From assembly GCA_938045085.1 (NCBI GenBank), contig CALINZ010000309.1:1-5025 (forward strand): a stretch of 5,025 bases of DNA, in the 5' to 3' direction. This document shows positions 1 through 4,668 of this stretch, in pieces. The translations under genes were made by a program, and so were the position numbers. The notes under the pieces were generated by a model. That model did no database searches. It was not told the DNA's origin and saw only the letters and a program-made list of their open reading frames with translations. This stretch comes from an uncultured Collinsella sp. (GTDB taxonomy: Bacteria > Actinomycetota > Coriobacteriia > Coriobacteriales > Coriobacteriaceae). Positions within the stretch are counted from its first letter, which is position 1. Each line of letters begins with the position of its first letter.

Positions 1-160
1 CGCGGGCCTCTCTGTGCTTCCATGTAGCATAAGCGCTCGGGTATCTGTGCTTATTTTGACGTGTTGGATCCATTGGAGATGGGTGCGATTTGTATTCAGC
101 ATCTCTTTACTGCTGCGCATCTAGCCGCGGCATCAATGAACTTCGCTAGCGCTTTCGGAC

Positions 161-196
161 TGTCAAAAGGCATACACAAGTGTCAGTCTTTTGACA
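161..196. repeat. Nested inverted repeat
   Basis: TGTCAAAAG (161-169) is perfectly inverted as CTTTTGACA (188-196). The 18-base spacer holds a second small inverted repeat, ACAC-AA-GTGT (174-183). The whole could fold as an interrupted hairpin or act as a two-part operator. It lies about 50 bases beyond the end of the minus-strand gene at 248-670, in a more AT-rich stretch. No U-tract follows the outer stem on either strand, so a classical terminator is not well supported. The role is unknown. Confidence 0.4.
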
Positions 197-211
197 TCGC
201 GTGGCCTGAGC

Positions 212-238
212 GGCGGCGTGCAACGGCTGCACGCCGCC
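212..238 (-). terminator. GC-rich hairpin, possible terminator of the 248-670 gene
   Basis: GGCGGCGTGCA (212-222) and TGCACGCCGCC (228-238) form a perfect 11-bp stem around a 5-base loop. It starts 9 bases after the TAG stop of the minus-strand gene, where a terminator is expected. Neither strand shows a run of Ts after the stem, so it may instead be a 3'-end stabilising or Rho-assisted structure. Confidence 0.4.
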
Positions 239-247
239 TGCGTCTGC

Positions 248-670
248 CTACATCCCCGCAACCCCACGCGCGGCGCTCAACAGCTCGTACTCCCTCTGAC
301 TCCACTGGTGCAGCTCGGCCGCGCGTACGGCGTCGCGGCACAGATCCAGGAATACCTCGGCGCCCTCGCAGAAGCACTCGCGGGCAAAGATGCCCGACCC
401 GCCCGCAACGCACGCGCCATCGGCAAACCGCTCCCAGCTAGACGGCTCACGCGAATCGTCTCCGGACAGTTTGATCTGCAACACATGCGGGTCGCCGGCA
501 ACGCAGAACTCTTTCTCGAGCTTTTGCACCGTGAAGCGCATCTGGTGGGAGAGGCTGCTCTTGACCATGGCCGAGGCGTAGCCGTTCTGCTTGTCCAGAA
601 GATGCATTCGTTTTGGCTTGGCTGCCAGGTTGTGGAAGTTGCGCTCGCTGCGCACAGAGAAATTGTCCAT
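248..670 (-). CDS. Hypothetical protein, 140 aa
   Basis: I do not recognise this protein. The frame opens with MDNFSVRSERNFHN and ends RGVAGM. I chose the ATG at 670-668 because an excellent ribosome site (AAAGGAGT, 682-675; core GGAG 5 bases before ATG) precedes it; the frame is open as far as 883 but upstream starts have no such site. It is soluble-looking, with no signal peptide or membrane helix. The N-terminal ~50 residues are basic (KPKRMHLLDK, around 18-27). The rest is mixed alpha/beta-like with an acidic, aromatic C-terminal half. Five cysteines (56, 87, 99, 101, 111), two as ECFC, could bind a metal or be incidental. It stands alone between hairpin structures, so it is probably a single-gene unit. 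Coding status rests on the ribosome site, the length and a natural composition compared with the overlapping Arg/Pro-rich frames. Confidence 0.65.
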   Translation of the reverse strand: MDNFSVRSERNFHNLAAKPKRMHLLDKQNGYASAMVKSSLSHQMRFTVQKLEKEFCVAGDPHVLQIKLSGDDSREPSSWERFADGACVAGGSGIFARECFCEGAEVFLDLCRDAVRAAELHQWSQREYELLSAARGVAGM

Positions 671-674
671 ACGG

Positions 675-682
675 ACTCCTTT
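675..682 (-). promoter_or_regulatory. Ribosome binding site deciding the start at 670
   Basis: On the minus strand AAAGGAGT lies just before the ATG (GGAG-5 bases-ATG). It is the only strong Shine-Dalgarno match in front of any ATG of this frame and shortens the longest open frame from 211 to 140 residues. Confidence 0.7.
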
Positions 683-770
683 CATCGATGTTGGCAGGGC
701 CACCGTGCCTTTTGGCCGGTTGGCGTCGGGATCGTGGAGCCAACTCTCTACCCCGACTCTGGATAAAACG

Positions 771-789
771 TGCCCGCTCCTTGCGGGCA
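771..789 (-). terminator. Hairpin with short T-run, terminator or attenuator candidate
   Basis: TGCCCGC (771-777) pairs with GCGGGCA (783-789) around a 5-base loop. Read on the minus strand the stem is followed by CGTTTTAT, a short U-tract. It lies about 100 bases before the start of the 140-aa gene. It could end transcription coming from the right, or act as an attenuator in the leader of that gene. Confidence 0.4.
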
Positions 790-801
790 AGAGGAAGTCT
801 A

Positions 802-828
802 TCAACGTGTACGAACTCAACGTGTACG
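802..828. repeat. 12-bp direct repeat TCAACGTGTACG, two copies
   Basis: TCAACGTGTACG occurs at 802-813 and again at 817-828, identical, with a 3-base spacer (15-bp period). On the minus strand this reads CGTACACGTTGA twice. It lies about 130-160 bases upstream of the 140-aa gene's start. Paired identical short boxes upstream of a gene suggest an operator, although a 15-bp period places the sites on rather different helix faces. Confidence 0.5.
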
Positions 829-841
829 GACAGAAATCAAG

Positions 842-871
842 CGCCATCCGCGAAATGACGCGCGGATGGCG
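842..871. terminator. Strong perfect hairpin, terminator-like
   Basis: CGCCATCCGCG (842-852) and CGCGGATGGCG (861-871) form a perfect 11-bp stem with an 8-base loop. Downstream on the plus strand is TTGGTTTCC and on the minus strand CTTGATTTC, both only mildly T-rich. It may be a second terminator behind the 1051-2032 gene or a processed 3' structure. The function is not certain. Confidence 0.4.
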
Positions 872-903
872 TTGGTTTCCCAAGTGATTATTCGGCTTTC
901 ATC

Positions 904-980
904 CGGAAAAGTGTCGAAATCAGCCGTGTAAAAGTACGGAAAAGTGTCGAAATAGGCACCTTAAAACTTCGGAAAAGTGT
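904..980 (+). repeat. Three direct repeats with exact 33-bp period
   Basis: CGGAAAAGTGTCGAAAT is present at 904-920 and identically at 937-953; a third copy, truncated after CGGAAAAGTGT, is at 970-980. Starts are exactly 33 bases apart. Between the 17-base cores the remaining 16 bases differ. On the plus strand the period equals 11 codons and the frame reads RKSVEISRVKV, RKSVEIGTLKL, RKSVAG, then TGA at 988-990. That frame is open from 859 but has no ATG and no ribosome site, so a gene is not supported. It may be a dispersed repeat, a set of protein-binding iterons (33 bp is about three helical turns), or the remnant tail of a degraded coding sequence. Confidence 0.75.
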
Positions 981-991
981 AGCTGGATGAC

Positions 992-1017
992 AAAACAGCA
1001 CTTAGAAGCCGGTGCTG
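992..1017 (-). terminator. Rho-independent terminator candidate of the 1051-2032 gene
   Basis: On the minus strand CAGCAC (1017-1012) and GTGCTG (1001-996) form a 6-bp stem with a 10-base loop, followed at once by TTTTG (995-991). It starts 33 bases past the TAG stop at 1051. The stem is short and the U-run only four, so it is moderate evidence. Confidence 0.45.
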
Positions 1018-1050
1018 GATGCGGGATCCTGCGGCCGCCTTCAGCCCTCG

Positions 1051-2032
1051 CTACTCGTCGTCCTCGTCGTTGGGGTCGCCCTTGAGGGTGTTGATGTCCA
1101 GGTACTGGTTATCGTCCTCTTTTTGCTGGGTCTCCGACTCCGCTTGGGTGGGGCCGCGGAACAGCTGGAATCCCTCAAACGCAATGACACCGAGCAGGGC
1201 AATGATAATGGCGATAAAGGCAACCTTGCGGAAATTCCGAGAAACGCAGCGCCTTTTCCTCGGCGTAATAATCGGCGAAGCGCTCTTCGCCCGTGCTTTT
1301 GGTATACGCCGGTGCGGACGCGGCCTCCGGGTCATATTCCGGTGCAGGCGTGGCAGCGTACGGATCGTTGAGATAATCGCTCGATGCGGTGCCATAATCC
1401 TCGGTCTCGATGCGACCGGTGCCAGCATAGCCATCGGAATAATCGGAATATGCCGCACCGCCCTCATAGCCCGCGGCGCTCGTGTTGGCGGCAAAAAGCG
1501 GGTTAACTGGAACATCGAGCGCCGGCATGCCGGTAGAGGTCTCATCCAGATCGGCTGCAGCCCAGGAATCGTGGACAACCTGATGGGCAACGGGCTCATC
1601 GAGCCTTGTGACCGGAGGCTTGCGTGCCGCAGGAACAGGCAACTGCTGGGCGCTGTACATAACAGTGCTGTCGGCCGATTTGCCCTGCGTCGCTGCTGCG
1701 AGAAATGCCGCCGTCTCGGACGGGTCGCTTGCGGGGCGGGGAGCGGGCGTGGGCGCCGAAGTGGGTGCGGGTGTAGGCGCGGGCGTCGAAACAGCCGGCT
1801 GCGCAGGAGTCGGCGCAGATGCGGTCTTAGGCGCAAGTGCGGGATTGGGGCTTGACGGGCGAGCCCCGCCGCCGCCCATGAGTTCGTCGGCGGTCCACGG
1901 GCGATCATCCATCACATCGTCAAGGCTCAGCGAAAACAGGTCGTCTTCACCCTCATCGAACATGCGGTGCACATGTCCACCAATTGCCGGAATCAATCCG
2001 CGACCGGTGCATGATGCCTTGCTCAACGCCAT
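1051..2032 (-). pseudogene. Frameshifted Pro/Ala/Tyr-rich protein with one C-terminal membrane helix
   Basis: I do not recognise the family. The N-terminal frame starts MALSKASCTG at 2032, with ribosome site GAAAGGAT (2048-2041) 8 bases upstream, but ends early at 1175. The natural C-terminus, in another frame, ends at TAG 1053-1051. The frames join near 1230-1260: EEKALR in one passes into RNFRKVAF in the other. Removing one base, for example one T of the minus-strand TTT at 1244-1242, restores a 326-residue product. That product has an acidic N-terminus (FDEGEDD, DDVMDD), a low-complexity Ala/Pro/Thr segment (about 57-102), a Tyr/Gly/Ala-rich segment (about 200-258), a basic RNFRK, one hydrophobic helix (about 270-291) and a 35-residue acidic tail ending DPNDEDDE. 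The basic stretch before the helix predicts N-inside topology. As read, the product loses helix and tail and gains 22 foreign residues. This could be a true mutation, a sequencing error or, less likely, programmed frameshifting. Confidence 0.75.
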
Positions 2033-2066
2033 TCTGTTCCATCCTTTCGAAATACTAATGACATCG

Positions 2067-2072
2067 ATTATA
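2067..2072 (-). promoter_or_regulatory. -10 box TATAAT for the 1051-2032 gene
   Basis: A perfect TATAAT reads on the minus strand at 2072-2067, 34 bases before the ATG at 2032, giving a leader of about 28 bases with the ribosome site inside it. The hexamer 17 bases upstream (ACCGAG, 2095-2090) is a poor -35. An interrupted repeat CCAAG/CTTGG (2082-2086 and 2096-2100) spans that -35 position and could bind an activator. Confidence 0.45.
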
Positions 2073-2116
2073 TGGAACTTCCCAAGCGGCTCGGTCTTGG
2101 ATTCGCGCTTTCCAGA

Positions 2117-2153
2117 ACTCGCGCCCAAAAGGGGAGGGGCAATCCAGGCGAGT
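2117..2153 (-). terminator. Stem-loop just after the regulator gene
   Basis: ACTCGC (2117-2122) is inverted as GCGAGT (2148-2153), with an inner GCCC/GGGC pairing possible. It starts 2 bases past the stop of the PAS/HTH gene. No T-run follows on the minus strand, so termination here is tentative. Confidence 0.3.
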
Positions 2154-2155
2154 AC

Positions 2156-2809
2156 CTACTTGTCGCCGGCCGCCGCCTTGGCCTCATTGAGGTAGCTATA
2201 GAAGCTGTACTTGGAGATGCCAAAGAACTCGCAGGCGCGCTCGCTCGACTTGGAAATGAGAAAGGCGCCGCGACGGTCGAGGTAGCCAATGGCACGAATG
2301 CGCTCGTCTTTGGTCATGAGTGCCGCGGGCTTGCCCACAAACTGCTCGCACTCGTGCAGCAGGTCCTCGAGCAGGTCGCCGATGTTCTTGGTAATGGGCT
2401 CGGGCTCGGTATAGCCCGTGCCGCCGGTGCCGGTAAAGGCATCGAGCGAACGCTCAAAAGCCTTCATAAGCGTAATGTCAAAGTTGATGCCCAAAATGCC
2501 GACGGGCTTGCCCTCGTCGTTGCGGATAAAGATGGTAGAGGACTTGAGCAGCTTGCCATCGGTGGTTTTGGTGAGGTATGGCTCGCGGTCGTGCACGTCG
2601 GTGGTGCCCTCGTGCATGGACTCAAACACAATATGGCTGGGGCCGTCACCCAGTTTGCGCCCGCTGACGTGGCCGTTTTCGATCACTACGATGGAGTGGT
2701 CCACGTCCTCGGTCTCCAGATCGTGGACGACGACTTCGCAGTTGGGGCCAAATTGGAGCGCCAGGCCGTGTGCGAGGCGCTTGTAAAACTCAATCTGTGC
2801 GGGGGTCAT
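2156..2809 (-). CDS. YheO/DauR-like PAS-HTH transcriptional regulator
   Basis: A cytoplasmic DNA-binding regulator of 217 residues, complete. The N-terminal part (about 1-120) is the YheO-like PAS domain: CEVVVHDLETEDVDHSIVVI, then GHVSGRKLGDGPS, and the hallmark GKPVGILGINFDIT. The C-terminal part (about 155-215) is the HTH_22 type helix-turn-helix: TKDERIRAIGYLDRRGAFL followed by FFGISKYSFYSYLNEAK. The size matches the family. I chose ATG 2809 because AGGAAGG (2821-2815) lies 5 bases before it; a GTG at 2839 would add 10 residues without a ribosome site. Relatives such as DauR regulate D-arginine catabolism, and others sit next to amino-acid or aminoacrylate-related genes. Here it is divergent from a dpaL start, so it probably senses a related amino acid or metabolite through the PAS domain and controls that promoter and its own; this is inference. 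Confidence 0.93.
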   Translation of the reverse strand: MTPAQIEFYKRLAHGLALQFGPNCEVVVHDLETEDVDHSIVVIENGHVSGRKLGDGPSHIVFESMHEGTTDVHDREPYLTKTTDGKLLKSSTIFIRNDEGKPVGILGINFDITLMKAFERSLDAFTGTGGTGYTEPEPITKNIGDLLEDLLHECEQFVGKPAALMTKDERIRAIGYLDRRGAFLISKSSERACEFFGISKYSFYSYLNEAKAAAGDK

Positions 2810-3086
2810 GGGTGCCTTCCTAAAAATTAGTTTGGGCACACTTTGCCATAAACCACACCTGTTCGCAAATAACGAAAGCGTTGCTGCGTTATGTAACCGT
2901 TCGTCGGCGAAAAGGTACCGATTACGGCAACAAACAATTTGTTAGGTTTGCCAATCAAAAAGTGTGATAGAACAGTGCTAACAAACTTTTTGTTTGGCAT
3001 CCACATAAAAGTTCAGTCGCATGAATGGGAATGGGCTGAAACGCGTATGCGGGGGCCGGCAAGAGAGGACTTAAGGAGTTCAACGT
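2810..3086. promoter_or_regulatory. Divergent control region with inverted repeats
   Basis: This 277-base AT-rich stretch separates the regulator (-) from the dpaL-type start (+) and should hold both promoters. Visible symmetric elements are GGCA-CACTT-TGCC (2835-2847), AACG-AAAG-CGTT (2872-2883), GTTA-TG-TAAC (2888-2897), AACAA-T-TTGTT (2933-2943) and CAAAC-TTTTT-GTTTG (2982-2996). In addition TTTGTTAG (2938-2945) is inverted as CTAACAAA (2978-2985), 40 bases apart centre to centre. These are plausible regulator sites. A weak extended -10, TGATAGAAC (2965-2973), is the best plus-strand promoter hint; it sits between the paired boxes. No strong -35 is visible on either strand. Confidence 0.55.
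3073..3078 (+). promoter_or_regulatory. Ribosome binding site of the chimeric gene
   Basis: AAGGAG lies 8 bases before the ATG at 3087. It fixes that start over the in-frame ATG at 3120. Confidence 0.75.
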
Positions 3087-4589
3087 ATGGCCGATAAGAT
3101 CCAGTGGGCGGGCAACACGATGCCCAAGAGCGATGACAAGCACTTGGGAATCATGAGCCTCGACCACGTGAAGAAGGCCCGTGCCTTCCACCAGTCGTTC
3201 CCCCAGTACACCGTCACTCCGCTTGCCCGCCTGGACGGCCAGGCCGCGCGCCTGGGCCTGTCCAACCTGTGCGTTAAGGACGAGAGCTATCGCTTTGGCC
3301 TCAACGCCTTTAAGGTCCTGGGCGGCTCGTTTGCCATGGCCAACTACATTGCCGACGAGACCGGCAAGGACGTTGCCGAGTGCACCTTCGATTACCTGAC
3401 CTCCGATCAGCTTGCCAAGGACTTTGGCCAGGCCACCTTCTTTACCGCCACCGACGGCAACCATGGCCGCGGCGTGGCATGGGCTGCCAACAAGCTCGGC
3501 CAGAAGGCCGTCGTGCACATGCCCAAGGGTTCCACCAAGCCCCGCTTCGATAACATCGCCGCCGAGGGCGCCACGGTGCTGGAATTCGGCCTGCGCCGCG
3601 CGCAGGGACCGGACGCCGGTATTTACGGGGCAAGGGCGGCGATGATCGGCGGATGCGCAGGCACCAGCAATGTTCTGACCGGTCAGCTGTTTGACGTACC
3701 CATCGGCGGAACCCATGCGCACAGCTGGGTGATGAGCTTCGATTCCGAGCTCGAGGCCTTCCGCGCATTTGCCAAGTCGAGCCCCAAGAACTGTACGCTG
3801 CTCATCGACACCTACGATGTACGCGAGGGCTGCGAGCATGCCATTACGGTTGCCAAGGAGATGGAGGCGGTGGGCGAGCGCCTGTCGGCTATTCGCATCG
3901 ACTCGGGCGACCTCGCCAAGCTGTCCAAGTATGTCCGCGGTCGTTTCGATGCCGAGGGCCTGCCTTATGTGGGGATCTCGGTGTCCAACGACCTGGACGA
4001 GTACACGATCCAGTCGCTGCTCGACCAGGGTGCGCCCATCGATAGCTTTGGCGTGGGCACCAAGCTCGCGACCTGCTACGATCAGCCGGCGCTGGGCGGC
4101 GTGTACAAGCTTTCGGCCCGCCGCGCGAGCGAGACGGACCCGTGGACGCCGGTGGTGAAGCTTTCCGAGCAGCCCTACAAGCGCACGATTCCCGGCGTGC
4201 AGCGCGTGCGCCGTTATTACGATGGCTTTGGCGGCCCGGTCTGCGACATGATCTATGACGAGGACCATCTGGCAGGTGAGGGCGCCGCGCGCGGCAATAC
4301 CCTCGTGGCCGTAAACGATGCGGCGCTGGTGACCGACGTGTCCGAGCTTGAGTATCGTGAGCTGCTGGTGCCGATCGTGCGCGACGGCAGTGCGGTTGCT
4401 CCGCGTGAGAGCATCAAGGACGCGCGCGAGCGCTGTGCTTGGGCACTCGATCATCTGGACGCAGCTTTCAAGCGCTTCCTGTACCCGCAGACCTATGTTG
4501 TGGGCATGGAGCAGGGCCTGGCTCAGGTGCGCGACGAGCTCGTGCGCAAGAACATGGCCGCGGCTTCGGCTTTCCCCTGGGCTCACTAA
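3087..4589 (+). CDS. Chimera: diaminopropionate ammonia-lyase N-terminus fused to nicotinate phosphoribosyltransferase C-terminus
   Basis: One open frame of 500 residues. Residues ~1-163 match the start of DpaL/YgeX, a PLP enzyme converting 2,3-diaminopropionate to pyruvate and ammonia: VKDESYRFGLNAFKVLGG carries the PLP lysine (K76) and TATDGNHGRGVAWAA (about 120-134) the substrate-loop aspartate (D123). From about 164 the protein is nicotinate phosphoribosyltransferase, which joins nicotinate to PRPP in NAD salvage: LEFGLRRAQGPD (165-176), GTHAHSW with the phosphorylatable histidine (H212), IDTYDVREG, IRIDSGDLAKLS (269-280) and GVGTKLATCYDQP (322-334). A normal DpaL is about 400 residues, so over half is missing, including the glycine-rich phosphate-binding part and the second catalytic aspartate. 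The NAPRT lacks roughly its first 130-160 residues, including the LTDxYxLTM-type motif of the active site. Neither activity is expected. Start, ribosome site and codon use are normal on both sides. It could be a deletion fusion or an assembly chimera. Confidence 0.9.
   Translation: MADKIQWAGNTMPKSDDKHLGIMSLDHVKKARAFHQSFPQYTVTPLARLDGQAARLGLSNLCVKDESYRFGLNAFKVLGGSFAMANYIADETGKDVAECTFDYLTSDQLAKDFGQATFFTATDGNHGRGVAWAANKLGQKAVVHMPKGSTKPRFDNIAAEGATVLEFGLRRAQGPDAGIYGARAAMIGGCAGTSNVLTGQLFDVPIGGTHAHSWVMSFDSELEAFRAFAKSSPKNCTLLIDTYDVREGCEHAITVAKEMEAVGERLSAIRIDSGDLAKLSKYVRGRFDAEGLPYVGISVSNDLDEYTIQSLLDQGAPIDSFGVGTKLATCYDQPALGGVYKLSARRASETDPWTPVVKLSEQPYKRTIPGVQRVRRYYDGFGGPVCDMIYDEDHLAGEGAARGNTLVAVNDAALVTDVSELEYRELLVPIVRDGSAVAPRESIKDARERCAWALDHLDAAFKRFLYPQTYVVGMEQGLAQVRDELVRKNMAAASAFPWAH
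3570..3587 (+). other. Junction between dpaL and NAPRT parts
   Basis: The DpaL-like text is clear up to NIAAEGA (residues 156-162) and the NAPRT text is clear from LEFGLRRAQG (165 on). DpaL relatives normally continue after this helix into a Asp/Asn-Tyr-Asp stretch (like DLNYDD), which is absent. NAPRT relatives have a residue or two such as TV or PV before LEFG. The switch therefore occurs in about 18 bases, and the frame is kept exactly. A few bases around GGCGCCACGGTG could be shared by both parents (microhomology), which I cannot verify without them. Confidence 0.75.
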
Positions 4590-4596
4590 TTCCTTG

Positions 4597-4630
4597 GGCG
4601 GTAGGGGCGAGTCACGCTCCCTTGGCCGCC
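4597..4630 (+). terminator. Hairpin between the chimera and proB
   Basis: GGCGG (4597-4601) pairs with CCGCC (4626-4630), and inside it AGGGGCG (4603-4609) pairs with CGCTCCCT (4615-4622) with a one-base bulge. It lies 7 bases after the TAA stop. No T-run follows, so it may be a weak or Rho-dependent end, or just a spacer structure in a transcript continuing into proB. Confidence 0.35.
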
Positions 4631-4668
4631 AGCTCGGCCGTTCGCTGAACAGTTGATTGGTTTGACGT

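Larger units (their letters stand above)
1..247. other. Intergenic stretch, no gene supported
   Basis: I see no credible coding region here. The open frames crossing it lack ribosome sites and have unnatural compositions: the plus-strand frame that runs on from 61 is Arg/Pro/Thr-rich, as expected for a shadow of the opposite-strand gene. TCTGTGCTT occurs twice (11-19 and 45-53), possibly by chance. The right end carries a nested inverted repeat and a GC-rich hairpin, described separately. A gene just beyond the left edge cannot be judged. Confidence 0.5.
671..1050. other. Intergenic region with repeats and hairpins
   Basis: This 380-base stretch separates two minus-strand genes. I see no gene in it. 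From left to right it holds the ribosome site of the 140-aa gene, a GC hairpin with a short T-run on the minus strand (771-789), a 12-bp direct repeat (802-828), a strong hairpin (842-871), a three-copy 33-bp-period repeat (904-980) and a minus-strand terminator candidate (992-1017). The promoter of the 140-aa gene should lie here, but I find no convincing -35/-10 pair; the best, TTGCCC-17-TTTATC, overlaps the 771-789 hairpin and is weak. Confidence 0.5.

Noticed and set aside
1..30. Minus-strand ATG at 30-28 opening MLHGSTERPA to the window edge
   Set aside because: Only ten codons visible and no ribosome site upstream.
191..766. Plus-strand open frame opposite the 140-aa gene
   Set aside because: No ribosome site and no recognisable motif; the minus-strand frame has a strong ribosome site and a more natural composition. 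I cannot exclude it completely.
904..980. CRISPR-like array
   Set aside because: Only three copies, cores of 17 bases with 16-base intervals and no nearby cas genes; period of 33 is too short for a usual repeat-spacer array.
1021..1039. BamHI (GGATCC) and NotI (GCGGCCGC) sites almost adjacent, resembling a cloning linker
   Set aside because: Both are plausible by chance in GC-rich DNA and no vector sequence flanks them.
1727..1864. Repetitive GC-rich stretch as a DNA tandem repeat
   Set aside because: It is explained by the Ala/Pro/Thr-rich linker encoded on the minus strand; the DNA units are irregular.
2072..2830. Plus-strand 252-codon frame opposite the PAS/HTH gene
   Set aside because: Antisense shadow of a gene with clear YheO-like and HTH_22 motifs.
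3582..3587. EcoRI site (GAATTC) at the fusion junction, hinting at a ligation artefact
   Set aside because: GAATTC falls within the codons of the conserved LEFG motif of NAPRT, so the native gene explains it.
2955..4586. Long minus-strand open frame of 543 codons opposite the chimera
   Set aside because: It is a shadow: the plus-strand frame carries clear enzyme motifs and a good ribosome site, whereas this frame has an unnatural Ala/Leu/His/Arg-rich composition typical of the antisense of high-GC genes.
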